Below, one piece after another: positions 27,012 through 35,824 of a stretch of DNA of 51,603 nt. Where the stretch lies: positions 1-51,603 of the forward strand of contig CAZOUY010000010.1 in NCBI GenBank assembly GCA_964583155.1, given 5' to 3'. Numbering within the stretch: position 1 is the first letter of the stretch; every line of letters begins with the position of its first letter. The notes beneath the pieces were generated by a model. That model searched no databases and was not told the origin of the DNA. It saw only the letters and a program-made list of their open reading frames with translations. The position numbers were made by a program, and so were the translations under genes. Source of the stretch: CAG-826 sp964583155 (GTDB lineage: Bacteria; Bacillota_I; Bacilli_A; RFN20; CAG-826).

Positions 27012-28541
27012 ATGTATATGAAGAAGTATCTTAAAAGGCTTTCATTCTTATTATTGGGACTTGCGACGTTAGGAATGATGAATAATCTCGCATCCCTTTC
27101 ATCAGGCCAGACTCCTTCTAATCGTATCTTAAGAAGCGCTAGACAATCTAGCGTTGAGTTTACTTATCATGATTTAGGTAATATTTATCTGGATGCAGGG
27201 GGCGGCCTTGAATGCATTGACGATGGTGATGATTCCACTTTTTGCTGGTTTGGCTCGGCTCCGACTGTCGGATCTAGCTATCTGCAAATGAATTTTTCGG
27301 ATATTGTTACCATCAGCGATGTTCGCGTTTTGTTCGACACAAACGATAAAATGCCTGGTGAATTATCTTATTCTTCCGATGGTGAAAACTTCACTTATTT
27401 AGCTACTATCGATAAAAATGAGCAAGTTTTGGATATTCGTAGTAATCCAATCGAAGCCTCTTGTTTGCGTTTAACCTCTACGATAGCTAATGGAGGAGCA
27501 TGGGTTAAGATTTTCGATTTTTCCATCAATAATCTCTCCGATCGTCCAATTGTATCCTATGAGGGCTTCGCTTTTGTCAATGTGTCTTGGAACGATGTCA
27601 ATAATATGACCGATAAGAATATGGATACATACACCTGGTTTGATTGGCATAATGAGGCGGGAGCGCACATTACTTTGCAATATTCGCAAGTGCAAACCAT
27701 AACTAATATTTATTTGTTTGCTTCGCACCCGAACACCGATGACCATTTTAAATATATGACATTTTATATCTCGACCGATGGAGAACAATTTATCCAAGTC
27801 GGAGAGGAGTGTTATATCGATCAATATGAAGTGATGGTCACCTTTGAGACACCTCTTGAAGCTAGCTATGTACGTGTGGTCTCTAAGGAATTGGAAGAAA
27901 CCGGCTTTGCCATTCGTGAGTTTGGCATTAACCATGAAAAAGTAGAGGCGCCGATAACCTTTGCGAATGATAGCGTTTATACCTATTCTTCAAGCGGAAT
28001 TACTCCAAGCTATACGATTCCTTATTTGACCGAAGCGGAAATACATTATACTTATCATTCGGAGTTTTATAGTAATGATGCACCCGTGAAACCGGGATGG
28101 TATGCTTTAATAGTCACAGTGAAGGAATCACTATATTATCAAAGCACGATGAAATACACTGTGTTTTGCATTCAAGACACCAAGGATCATTTCATTGAAG
28201 AATGGAATTTAGCAATGGAAAAGGGCGTTTGTGATTATGCTTCGCAAACAGGCGATAACGCTAATTACGAGTATTTATTGGAAGTATATCGCGATTGTTT
28301 GACGGAAGAGACTAGAAGTGAAATCGATTCTTACCAATGGAGCGACGCATCGACGATCGCCGAAACAATGGCGTACATTGATTCTTTGCGCGCCTTGAAT
28401 AATCAAGAAACGGCCTCACAATTAAATCTTTTAAGCGGGGGATACGATTCTTCTATCGCAATGTTGATGCTATCTATCATTTCTGGGGGATTTCTTATTT
28501 TAGTCGGCTACTATTTTACCGCCAAGAAAAAATATAATTAA
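27012..28541 (+). CDS. Surface protein with two discoidin-like domains, an Ig-like domain and a C-terminal membrane anchor
   Basis: A 509-residue exported protein without a visible catalytic domain. The signal peptide (about 1-28) is followed by two F5/8 type C-like domains with DGDDSTFCWFGSAP and MDTYTWFDWHNEAG, closely resembling the two at the C terminus of the GH84 protein. An Ig-like module with HSEFYSNDAP matches the B-type repeats of the lipoprotein at 10,312. A short helical region precedes the membrane helix (about 483-503) and an AKKKYN tail. The long frame starting at 26,913 overlaps the GDPD gene; GGAAGG at 27,001 fixes ATG 27,012. Likely a glycan-binding adhesin built from the same modules as the enzymes of the locus. 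Confidence 0.8.
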   Translation: MYMKKYLKRLSFLLLGLATLGMMNNLASLSSGQTPSNRILRSARQSSVEFTYHDLGNIYLDAGGGLECIDDGDDSTFCWFGSAPTVGSSYLQMNFSDIVTISDVRVLFDTNDKMPGELSYSSDGENFTYLATIDKNEQVLDIRSNPIEASCLRLTSTIANGGAWVKIFDFSINNLSDRPIVSYEGFAFVNVSWNDVNNMTDKNMDTYTWFDWHNEAGAHITLQYSQVQTITNIYLFASHPNTDDHFKYMTFYISTDGEQFIQVGEECYIDQYEVMVTFETPLEASYVRVVSKELEETGFAIREFGINHEKVEAPITFANDSVYTYSSSGITPSYTIPYLTEAEIHYTYHSEFYSNDAPVKPGWYALIVTVKESLYYQSTMKYTVFCIQDTKDHFIEEWNLAMEKGVCDYASQTGDNANYEYLLEVYRDCLTEETRSEIDSYQWSDASTIAETMAYIDSLRALNNQETASQLNLLSGGYDSSIAMLMLSIISGGFLILVGYYFTAKKKYN

Positions 28542-28564
28542 AGCAATCTAAAAGAAAAGTTAAG

Positions 28565-28602
28565 AACTGCTATGATTTGTGTGTAGTCATAGCAGTTTTT
28601 TT
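28565..28602 (+). terminator. Rho-independent terminator
   Basis: An 11-bp perfect stem (28,565-28,575 with 28,587-28,597) followed by seven to eight T. Ends the GDPD/discoidin unit. Confidence 0.9.
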
Positions 28603-28662
28603 CTAAGATTAAGGAAAATTATGCTATATTTGCTTACTTTAAAAGATGATTATTTAGATATG

Positions 28663-28690
28663 TTTGGTTTTTATGAAGGAATGGTATAAA
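28663..28690 (+). promoter_or_regulatory. Possible promoter of the membrane protein gene
   Basis: TTTGGT (28,663-28,668), 16 bases, TATAAA (28,685-28,690), about 22 bases before the gene. The -35 box is weak. Confidence 0.35.
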
Positions 28691-28711
28691 ATAAATTAAG
28701 GAGGTTTTCCT

Positions 28712-29797
28712 ATGCAATTTGATCAAATTAAAAATGCGATTTTTGAAATTTTTCGCAAGAATGCTGGTTATTTTTTAGCGACAGGCTTAGCTCTTGCTTT
28801 TTCATTAGTTGCAGCTTATGGACTTAATATATTTCTCCCGGGCACTTTTATCATTATTATCTTTTTCTTAATAATTCCGTTATTAGGCTGTATGATCATC
28901 AATAATGTGCAATATAGTGCCGGGAAAGGGTATAACCTAAAAGATTTTTATCGTGGCTATCGCGTGACACTTCTTCCTGGACTTCATGGTGCTTTCCGCA
29001 TGATACGTTCATTCATTTTTGCGGCTTTGATTAGTTTAGCGACTTTTCTCGTGATTTATGAAGGCTGCTCCTTATTTATGAATGTTATCGATCCTAATTT
29101 GGTTTCCGCTATTGAAAGCGCCAAATCACAGACAGAAATTTTCGAAATTTTGCAAGCCTTTTATGAAGATCCTGCATCTGAAAAGTATTTAAATATGTAT
29201 TCGATTTTCTATCTGATTTCTTTTGGAACCGGTCTATTTTTCTTCATTCATTTTGTGATGAAATCGGTGCCGATCTTTTATATTCAGTCGAATATTGCAT
29301 GTTCTAAAAAGGATGCCATTTATCTATATAATCAGGTTTATCCAACCAATAAAAAGACCTATAGTAAATTGATTTTTAAGGTTTGCGGTTTATACTATCT
29401 GATTTATCCTGTCAGTTATCTCATAGGAGGCTTTATCGGCTGGACCGTTTTTAAGGATGTTCAATATATGATTCTAATAGCCATGATTCTGACATTGATA
29501 TCCACGTTACCTTTTTTATCGCTTTATTTATTATGCCAAGATACTTTATATCGCGTCTATGCCCCGGTTTATAAAACCAAAGCCAAGTCTCTTTTTGAAA
29601 TAGCTTTGAAAAATGTCGATGATGATCCCCGGATCAGTGAAGAGCAAAAAGAGGTCGTTAAAAAATTTTACAATGATCAATTATCGGAAATTGAGAGATT
29701 GGAAAAAACGGAAATATTAACCCATCTTTCTTCGACTGATTTAGCAGAGCGAGATCATAAGCAACCGGATAAAAATGACGATAATAAGGATGAATAA
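28712..29797 (+). CDS. Multi-pass membrane protein of unknown function
   Basis: A 361-residue protein with about six hydrophobic helices: two near residues 17-62, one near 95-115, one near 165-185, and two near 225-275. A charged cytoplasmic C-terminal tail of about 80 residues contains a coiled-coil-like stretch and ends in QPDKNDDNKDE. The arrangement, with a GYRVTLLPGL segment, is loosely like YesL/DUF624-type membrane proteins that accompany sugar transporters, but the match is too weak to name. TAAGGAGG precedes the ATG. It stands alone between two terminators. Confidence 0.75.
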   Translation: MQFDQIKNAIFEIFRKNAGYFLATGLALAFSLVAAYGLNIFLPGTFIIIIFFLIIPLLGCMIINNVQYSAGKGYNLKDFYRGYRVTLLPGLHGAFRMIRSFIFAALISLATFLVIYEGCSLFMNVIDPNLVSAIESAKSQTEIFEILQAFYEDPASEKYLNMYSIFYLISFGTGLFFFIHFVMKSVPIFYIQSNIACSKKDAIYLYNQVYPTNKKTYSKLIFKVCGLYYLIYPVSYLIGGFIGWTVFKDVQYMILIAMILTLISTLPFLSLYLLCQDTLYRVYAPVYKTKAKSLFEIALKNVDDDPRISEEQKEVVKKFYNDQLSEIERLEKTEILTHLSSTDLAERDHKQPDKNDDNKDE

Positions 29798-29798
29798 C

Positions 29799-29831
29799 AA
29801 AAAAGCAAGAAATTGAATTCTTGCTTTTTTT
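29799..29831. terminator. Bidirectional terminator between convergent genes
   Basis: AGCAAGAA and TTCTTGCT pair around a 6-base loop, with T7 on the plus side and A5-6 on the other. Serves the membrane protein and the converging isochorismatase gene. Confidence 0.85.
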
Positions 29832-29833
29832 AA

Positions 29834-30391
29834 TTACTTACTATTTTTGAAAATCTCTAATAATTCATCAACACTATAACAGGTGGCACCATAGACTTCT
29901 CGAAGATATTTAAGACCATATTGATAATCTTCTTCGGTAAAAGAGTTGGTTGCGTCAGTGGCCACTAAGACATTGTATCCTAAGCAATAAGCATCGGCGC
30001 TAGTATGACGAACGCACATATGAGTGTGTAATCCCGTCATAATAACAGTATCAACACCGAGTTCTTTTAGCAAAAGATCCAAATCGGTGTGAAAGAACCC
30101 GCTATAGCGTCTTTTGGGAACCACATAGTCGGTCGCTGAAACCTTTAATTCGGGAATGACCTCCGCACCCTTGGTGCCTTGAATAGCATGATCTCCCCAT
30201 AATTTCAGCTCATGATCGACCCCTTTAATGTGGGCATCGTTGCAGAAAATAACGGGAATGCCGTATTTTCGGGCGCCATCAAGCAATTGAGCGGTCTTGG
30301 GGACAATTGCCAAGCCACGATCGCATTTTAGAGCACCGGTCACAAAATCATTAAGCATATCGACGACTAATATTGCCATTTTCTTTTCCAT
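29834..30391 (-). CDS. Isochorismatase-family cysteine hydrolase (nicotinamidase-like)
   Basis: Cytoplasmic hydrolase of 185 residues. The catalytic triad of the family is visible: Asp in AILVVDMLNDF, Lys in VPKRRYSGFF, and Cys in THMCVRHTSADAY. The family includes nicotinamidases (PncA), isochorismatases and related amidases. The two metal-binding His of classical PncA are not clear here (FCNDAHIKGVDHE offers candidates), so the substrate stays open; salvage of nicotinamide for NAD is a possible role. Start ATG follows AAGGGGTGA by 8 bases. Transcribed alone from its own promoter. Confidence 0.85.
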   Translation of the reverse strand: MEKKMAILVVDMLNDFVTGALKCDRGLAIVPKTAQLLDGARKYGIPVIFCNDAHIKGVDHELKLWGDHAIQGTKGAEVIPELKVSATDYVVPKRRYSGFFHTDLDLLLKELGVDTVIMTGLHTHMCVRHTSADAYCLGYNVLVATDATNSFTEEDYQYGLKYLREVYGATCYSVDELLEIFKNSK

Positions 30392-30417
30392 AAATAATTC
30401 ACCCCTTAAATGACTTC

Positions 30418-30446
30418 ATTATATCATAGTCATGGGCTTTCTAACA
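30418..30446 (-). promoter_or_regulatory. Promoter of the isochorismatase-family gene
   Basis: Minus strand TATAAT (30,418-30,423) with TGTTAG 17 bases upstream (30,441-30,446). The -10 is perfect, the -35 weak. Confidence 0.4.
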
Positions 30447-30533
30447 TTTTTTCTGATTAAGTTTTCGAAAAAGATTGTCGCATTTGTAGTCTTTTTAAGA
30501 CGGGATAACTGAATAAGCTCTTTTTCTTAAAAA

Positions 30534-30559
30534 TAAAAAAAGTCCTCATTATCGGACTT
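30534..30559 (-). terminator. Terminator of the tRNA-Gly(GCC) gene
   Basis: On the minus strand a 6-bp stem (AAGTCC with GGACTT, loop of 8) is followed by a T7 run, directly downstream of the tRNA. Confidence 0.8.
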
Positions 30560-30570
30560 CTATCAATCAA

Positions 30571-30644
30571 TGGAGCAGGTGACGGGAATCGAACCCGCAT
30601 AGCTACCTTGGCAAGGTAGTGTTCTACCACTGAACTACACCTGC
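30571..30644 (-). tRNA. tRNA-Gly (anticodon GCC)
   Basis: The minus strand folds into a complete cloverleaf of 74 bases: a 7-bp acceptor stem GCAGGTG/CACCTGC, D arm with TTCAGTGGTAGAA, anticodon loop TTGCCAA with GCC, T arm GCGGG-TTCGATT-CCCGT, and an encoded CCA end. Its promoter (TTGAAT-16-TATTAT, minus strand, 30,655-30,682) and a terminator flank it. Confidence 0.96.
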
Positions 30645-30654
30645 GTGCTTATTT

Positions 30655-30682
30655 ATAATATCATACTATAATTAAAATTCAA
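30655..30682 (-). promoter_or_regulatory. Promoter of tRNA-Gly(GCC)
   Basis: On the minus strand TTGAAT (30,677-30,682), 16 bases, then TATTAT (30,655-30,660), about 10 bases before the tRNA. Confidence 0.6.
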
Positions 30683-30757
30683 GATATTTTTTCATTCTTT
30701 TTGATGAAAAAAAACATGATTATGATAAACTATATTTTGATAGTGAGGTCGGTTGAA

Positions 30758-32425
30758 ATGGCTACAACATTAGATTTAGCAGAAATTATCTTTCCTGAAG
30801 TCAAAATGACGGTGGAAGAATTAGAAAAAAAATACCCAAAGAGAGCGTTGCCGGACGGAGCATATGTTACACGCTTCGCACCTTCTCCTACAGGCTTTTT
30901 ACATACGGGTTCTTTGTTTACCGCAATGATTGGATATCGCTTTGCGAAACAAAGCAAGGGTGTCTTTTATATTCGTTTAGAAGATACGGACACCAAAAGG
31001 GAAATAGAAGGCTCAGGCACAGAATTATTAACGCAGTTAAAGGCCTTTGGCATCGTTCCCGATGAGGGATATCTAGGTGATCATGAAGAAGGGGAATATG
31101 GTCCCTATTCTCAATCACAGCGCGCTGACATCTATAAGGTTTATATTAAGGAATTGATCAAAAAGGGAAGAGCGTATCCTTGCTTTTGTACTTCTAAGGA
31201 CTTGGATGATCTTCGCACAATGCAAGAAAAAAACAAAATTATTCCCGGTTATTATCAGCAATATGCGAAATGTCGCTTTTTAAGCGTCGATGAGGCGATT
31301 GGCAAGATTAAAAATGGTGAGCCCTATGTGATACGTTTTAAAAGCATGGGAAATCATTTACGGAAGATCAAGGTTCATGATTTAATTCGCGGAACCCTCG
31401 AGATTGCCGAAAATGATTTGGATATCGTTATTTTAAAAAGCGATGGCCTTCCGACATATCATTTTGCCCATGCGGTGGATGATCATCTGATGCGCACCAC
31501 CACCGTCACTCGCGGTGAAGAGTGGATTTCATCTTTGCCCATTCATATCGAATTGTTTGAGGCCTTAGGATTTAAAAAGCCGGATTATGCGCATTTACCG
31601 GTTATTATGAAAATGGATAACGGTTGCCGTAGAAAGTTGTCCAAGCGTAAGGATAACGAGGCGGCGGTTTCCTTCTTTTTGAAGGATGGATATCCTGCGG
31701 ATGCCTTATTAGAGTATTTGATGACTATCGCTAATTCTAATTATGAGGAATGGCGCGGTAAAAATCCACGGGCATCGATGGATGAATTTCAATTGACATT
31801 TGATAAGATTTCTTTAGATGGTGCTCTATTCGACATGATGAAGTTAAACTATATCGCCAAAGAAAGATTGTCACAAAGAACAGCTCATGAGTTAACGAAG
31901 GAAGCTCTTCTGTGGTCGAAGGAAAATGATCCGGAATTGTTAGCGGTTATTGAGCAGGATCCGATATATTTCGAACGCATTATGAATATTGAAAGGGAAA
32001 AAGAGAACCCTCGTAAGGATTATGAAAGATATTCGGATTTGTTAAAATTAAATCGTTTTTTCTATCGTGCTTATTATGATGAGATGTTAAAGGAAACCAC
32101 ATTACCTTGGAATCCGTTGATTTCCAAGGACACCATTTACGCTCTGTTGCAAGAATTTATTGCCACATATGATAGTTCTTTGGATGAGCCGACATGGTTT
32201 GCGTCATTAAAAGCGCTAGGAGAAAAGTATCGCTTCGCTCCGAGTGGTAAGATATATAAACAAAATAAAGAAGCATATCAAGGTCATATTGGTGATGTTG
32301 CTGAGATGGTTAGAATTGCGTTAACAACTTCCAAACAATCGCCAAATTTGTATTGGATATTACAGATCCTAGGTCGAGAAGAAATTGCACGTCGCATTAA
32401 ATTAATTATTGATCTTCAAAAATAA
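30758..32425 (+). CDS. gltX: Glutamyl-tRNA synthetase
   Basis: Class I aminoacyl-tRNA synthetase of 555 residues that charges tRNA-Glu. The HIGH element reads PTGFLHTGS (about 44-52) and the KMSKS loop reads KLSKRK (from Lys293). RLEDTD and GEEWISSLPIH are further family blocks. It carries about 35 extra residues before the FAPSPTG motif, as in the longer GltX type seen in many Bacillota. An in-frame ATG at 30,701 would add 19 hydrophobic residues with no ribosome binding site; GTGAGG before ATG 30,758 supports the shorter form. A tRNA-Glu gene lies 53 bases downstream, a fitting neighbour. Confidence 0.95.
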   Translation: MATTLDLAEIIFPEVKMTVEELEKKYPKRALPDGAYVTRFAPSPTGFLHTGSLFTAMIGYRFAKQSKGVFYIRLEDTDTKREIEGSGTELLTQLKAFGIVPDEGYLGDHEEGEYGPYSQSQRADIYKVYIKELIKKGRAYPCFCTSKDLDDLRTMQEKNKIIPGYYQQYAKCRFLSVDEAIGKIKNGEPYVIRFKSMGNHLRKIKVHDLIRGTLEIAENDLDIVILKSDGLPTYHFAHAVDDHLMRTTTVTRGEEWISSLPIHIELFEALGFKKPDYAHLPVIMKMDNGCRRKLSKRKDNEAAVSFFLKDGYPADALLEYLMTIANSNYEEWRGKNPRASMDEFQLTFDKISLDGALFDMMKLNYIAKERLSQRTAHELTKEALLWSKENDPELLAVIEQDPIYFERIMNIEREKENPRKDYERYSDLLKLNRFFYRAYYDEMLKETTLPWNPLISKDTIYALLQEFIATYDSSLDEPTWFASLKALGEKYRFAPSGKIYKQNKEAYQGHIGDVAEMVRIALTTSKQSPNLYWILQILGREEIARRIKLIIDLQK

Positions 32426-32438
32426 ATTATCAATTGCC

Positions 32439-32467
32439 TTGTAATTTGTCTGCATATTCGCTAAAAT
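32439..32467 (+). promoter_or_regulatory. Promoter of tRNA-Glu
   Basis: TTGTAA (32,439-32,444), 17 bases, TAAAAT (32,462-32,467), 11 bases before the tRNA. Confidence 0.55.
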
Positions 32468-32478
32468 ATGCAGTACAT

Positions 32479-32555
32479 GGTCCCTTAGTGGAACTGGTTA
32501 ACACGTCTCCCTCTCAAGGAGAAGAATAGGAGTTCGAGCCTCCTAGGGATCACCA
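32479..32555 (+). tRNA. tRNA-Glu (anticodon CTC)
   Basis: A 77-base cloverleaf: acceptor GGTCCCT/AGGGATC (one G-T pair), anticodon stem TCTCC/GGAGA with loop CTCTCAA giving anticodon CTC, T arm AGGAG-TTCGAGC-CTCCT and an encoded CCA. CTC reads GAG, so it would work beside a TTC isoacceptor elsewhere. Confidence 0.95.
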
Positions 32556-32567
32556 TAAAATTGAAAA

Positions 32568-32594
32568 AAAGGCAATCGATCGATTGCTTTTTTT
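32568..32594 (+). terminator. Terminator of tRNA-Glu
   Basis: The palindrome GCAATCGATCGATTGC forms a 6-bp stem with a 4-base loop, followed by T7. Confidence 0.85.
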
Positions 32595-32619
32595 AGTTAT
32601 CATGAAAGGAGGATACACG

Positions 32620-33744
32620 ATGAGAAATATTTTCTATTTTTTAAAAAAATATGGCGACAAGAATTTCGAAGAGTTTCCATTCAATGAAGTCGATAGTTTG
32701 ATTTTGTGCCAATTAGCGTATCTAGGCTATGCTCATATGGTTCCCACATATGAAGAGCAAAGAGACTCGCTTCGCTATATTGATATCATCGATGATGACA
32801 TGGTCATTATCAAGATGTGTGAGAATACTTTAGAGGAAAGATATAATCGTCGTTTTCTTCGCTTATTGCGGAAGAAAAAACGCTATGCCTCCATGTTTGT
32901 TAACTATTATCGAAATGAATTTGATCCGAATAGCTCAAAACAGTTCTCGGCCCTGACCTTCCTTTTTGATGATTTTGCATATATTGCCTATCAAGGCACC
33001 GGACCTACTCTCGTGGGATGGAAGGAAGATTTTAATATAGCGATTCTTGATGAGATTCCCGCCCAAGAGGAAGCCGTTGAATATTTAAATGATATTGCCG
33101 ATCGTTATGATGGTCCCATATATATCGGTGGCCATTCTAAGGGTGGCAATCTCGTTTCATATGCGGTGGTGCATTGTCGTGAAGATATCTGCCAAAGGAT
33201 CATCCATATTTACAATAATGATGGCCCTGGCTTTAAAAAAACGATCAATGAGAGCTTTCGATTTGATGGTATTAAGGATCGATTTACAAAGTATATTCCC
33301 GAAGATTCGTTAATAGGCCTTCTTTTGCATCATACGGATAAGTATTCCGTGGTGAAATGCTATGGTCGGGGGTTAATTCAGCATGATCCTTTTTTATGGA
33401 AGGTCTCGAAGGACGGGCATTTGCAATTAATTAAGGATGGCTCTTTTCGTTATCGTGTTTTTGAAAGAGCAAATCGTGAATGGATCGATTCCATCAGTGA
33501 TGATGATCGGGTGCGTTTTATTAATGGAATTTTCTATTTAGTCGGTGTAAATGGCAATATTGGAATTTTGGATATTAAAAAGCATCCGATTGCATTTATC
33601 CGTTCTTTAAGAAAACGCTATAAAAAGCTCACGAAAGAGGAGCATAAATTTTTAAGGGGAATTATTCGCCAATATCCGCATATTTCGAAAAAGATCCGTA
33701 AAGAACTAAAAAAAGAAAAAAAGCAATCTAAAAAGGCACATTAG
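32620..33744 (+). CDS. DUF2974 (Mbeg1-like) alpha/beta hydrolase-fold protein
   Basis: A 374-residue protein of the DUF2974/Mbeg1-like group. The nucleophile elbow is IGGHSKGGNLVSYA (Ser about 175), a lipase-type G-x-S-x-G with a second Gly. Upstream are the family's FNEVDSLILCQLAYL and FLFDDFAYIAYQGTGPTLVGWKEDF, and downstream YNNDGPGF. No signal peptide or membrane helix; the C terminus is very basic (KKEKKQSKKAH). The exact substrate is unknown; lipase or esterase activity is inferred from the fold. A longer frame from 32,584 overlaps the tRNA terminator; AAAGGAGG at 32,605 fixes ATG 32,620. Confidence 0.85.
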   Translation: MRNIFYFLKKYGDKNFEEFPFNEVDSLILCQLAYLGYAHMVPTYEEQRDSLRYIDIIDDDMVIIKMCENTLEERYNRRFLRLLRKKKRYASMFVNYYRNEFDPNSSKQFSALTFLFDDFAYIAYQGTGPTLVGWKEDFNIAILDEIPAQEEAVEYLNDIADRYDGPIYIGGHSKGGNLVSYAVVHCREDICQRIIHIYNNDGPGFKKTINESFRFDGIKDRFTKYIPEDSLIGLLLHHTDKYSVVKCYGRGLIQHDPFLWKVSKDGHLQLIKDGSFRYRVFERANREWIDSISDDDRVRFINGIFYLVGVNGNIGILDIKKHPIAFIRSLRKRYKKLTKEEHKFLRGIIRQYPHISKKIRKELKKEKKQSKKAH

Positions 33745-33770
33745 ATTTTCATAGCAATGTGCCTTTTAAA
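33731..33770. terminator. Bidirectional terminator between convergent genes
   Basis: A 12-bp perfect stem (33,731-33,742 with 33,756-33,767) with A4 and T4 at its base, overlapping the end of the DUF2974 gene and facing the LysM-GH18 gene. Confidence 0.8.
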
Positions 33771-33774
33771 TTTC

Positions 33775-35046
33775 TTAATACTTTATAACATCGATTAGAC
33801 CATCGATCACCGACCACATTGGCACAAAGGGGGAGCGCAATGTCCAGAAGCTGATGCCTCCAAGACGATACTTATCCGCTAAATCAATTTTGGCGGCTAT
33901 GCTGCGGCAGTCCTCATAATATACTTCATGCTTTTGATCATCGCTATAATAAATGAAATAAGGTGTTTCGGCTTCCTTTTTATAAAGGATAGAGGCCTTT
34001 TCGCGACGGGCGAGGGCAATTGCGCCTTCGTAGCTCAAAGAACGCGCTTTATTTCCTTCTTTAAACGGCACCTTGAAATCATAACCATAGGTTGGAATGC
34101 CAAGGTTAATCTTTTGGGGATCAATATCTTGAACGGCGTATTTAATGACCTTTTCGACTAAATCGATGGGGGCAACCGGCATGGCTGGGCCATAGGTATA
34201 GCCCCATTCATATGTCATAATTATGACGCGATCGGCGATTTTTCCGATTCTTTGGTAATCATGGGCTTCGTAAAGAAGTCCTTCTTGGTTAGCGGAATAC
34301 TTGGGTGCGACCGCGACGCTTAATTCATAGCGCGAGCCGATTTTGTTCTTTAATTCATTTAAGAAGACGATATAGTTATCCTTGTCAGATGGCTTTACAT
34401 ATTCAAAATCGACATTTATTCCGTAATATTTCTTTTGCCTTAAAACCTCATAGACCTCATTAATTAAGCGTGTTCTCTTTTCTTGACTTTGGAGAATAGT
34501 GCTGGCTAAGGATGAGGAAAAGGATCCCTTTTGATTGGTATTTGTTATCACCATAATCGGCTGAATATTTCGCTTAGTTAAACGCGCGATAGTGGTGTCA
34601 TCTTGGAAGGGTAAGAGATTGCCGTTATCGCTAATCGAATAGGCGAAAATGCTTCCAAATGTCATTAACTCGCCATCGGGCAGATAGCTCTCATTATCCA
34701 TGTTTGGAAAAAGATAACCATTAACCGCCATTTTATATTTTTTATCTGACGATTTGGAAATCAAAATTTCTTGACCAGGATAAATGACATATGGCTTCGT
34801 TATTTGCGGATTATTGGCGAGCAGGGCTTTTAAATCGAGGCCATATTTTACACTGATGGAATAAAGAGATTCACCGGGGGCGACCACATGGATCTCCATC
34901 TCATTAGGAATAACTAAACCCTGACCGACAATTAGGGTTTCATTGGCATTTAGACCATTGGCTTTAACAATAGCCGCGACAGTCGTCTTGAATTGCGTGG
35001 CAAGCTTATAAAGATAATCACCTTTTTGCACAGTATAGAGAATCAA
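33775..35046 (-). CDS. LysM-GH18 protein (YaaH/SleL-like glycoside hydrolase)
   Basis: A 423-residue protein with two N-terminal LysM domains (YTVQKGDYLYKLATQF... and HVVAPGESLYSISVKYG...) and a GH18 barrel. In the barrel the catalytic strand reads YGINVDFEYV, keeping D-x-E. The family includes Bacillus spore-cortex N-acetylglucosaminidases YaaH and SleL; here it suggests binding and hydrolysis of peptidoglycan or chitin-like polymers. No signal peptide precedes the first LysM, as in YaaH. The best start is TTG at 35,046, placed correctly after GAGGTGA; upstream in-frame starts would add a hydrophobic stretch without a ribosome binding site. Confidence 0.88.
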   Translation of the reverse strand: MILYTVQKGDYLYKLATQFKTTVAAIVKANGLNANETLIVGQGLVIPNEMEIHVVAPGESLYSISVKYGLDLKALLANNPQITKPYVIYPGQEILISKSSDKKYKMAVNGYLFPNMDNESYLPDGELMTFGSIFAYSISDNGNLLPFQDDTTIARLTKRNIQPIMVITNTNQKGSFSSSLASTILQSQEKRTRLINEVYEVLRQKKYYGINVDFEYVKPSDKDNYIVFLNELKNKIGSRYELSVAVAPKYSANQEGLLYEAHDYQRIGKIADRVIIMTYEWGYTYGPAMPVAPIDLVEKVIKYAVQDIDPQKINLGIPTYGYDFKVPFKEGNKARSLSYEGAIALARREKASILYKKEAETPYFIYYSDDQKHEVYYEDCRSIAAKIDLADKYRLGGISFWTLRSPFVPMWSVIDGLIDVIKY

Positions 35047-35144
35047 AAAAATCACCTCATGATAATATATGATGATTTTTAAAAAAAGACTTATCAAAAA
35101 TAAGAGCGTGTGTTAACAATTAATAATATAAGAGGTAGAGAATT

Positions 35145-35720
35145 ATGGAAGCAAATAATAAAACCGGATGGATTGAAGTCATTACCGGACCGATGTTTGC
35201 CGGGAAAAGCGAAGAATTAATTAGAAGAGTCAAGAGATTGGAATACGCTCATAAAAAGATGCTGGTGTTTAAACCACGCATTGATAATCGTTATTCGGAT
35301 TGCGAGATCGTTTCGCATTCTAAATATCGCACGAAGTCAATAAATATTGAAAGAGCCCATGATATTCTTTCGTATCTATATGAAGGTCTAGATGCGGTCA
35401 TAATCGATGAGGTGCAATTCTTAGATTCGGAAATCATCGAAATAGTGGAGCAATTAGCTGATAAGGGATTGCGTGTTATTGTCGCGGGCTTGGATCGTGA
35501 TTTTCGAGGCGAGCCCTTTAAGAATATGCCCGAGCTTTTAGCTTTGGCGGAGGATGTGACGAAGCTGACGGCCATTTGCATGTGCTGTGGTGCGCCCGCC
35601 ACGAGAACGCAAAGAATAGTCAACGGAATCCCGGCTTCCTATGATGATCCGATTATTATTGTGGGGGCTAGCGAAGCCTATGAACCGCGTTGTCGGCACT
35701 GTCACGTGGTGAAAAAATAG
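35145..35720 (+). CDS. tdk: Thymidine kinase
   Basis: Cytoplasmic enzyme of 191 residues that phosphorylates thymidine. The P-loop is GPMFAGKS (15-22), Walker B is VIIDEVQFLD, the structural zinc is held by CMCCG and CRHCH pairs, and SYDDPIIIVGASEAYEPRC is the lasso-loop region of the type II family. AAGAGGTAGAG lies before the ATG. It is the gene before nrdD, so nucleotide supply genes cluster here. Confidence 0.95.
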   Translation: MEANNKTGWIEVITGPMFAGKSEELIRRVKRLEYAHKKMLVFKPRIDNRYSDCEIVSHSKYRTKSINIERAHDILSYLYEGLDAVIIDEVQFLDSEIIEIVEQLADKGLRVIVAGLDRDFRGEPFKNMPELLALAEDVTKLTAICMCCGAPATRTQRIVNGIPASYDDPIIIVGASEAYEPRCRHCHVVKK

Positions 35721-35824
35721 CATATAAAGCGATTAAAATTGAAGTTTTTAACTACTAGAAATCTACCATGAAAAACGTTTCAAATCGTGTAAAAAAATTA
35801 CATCATTTTTTTAAAGCAAATAAC

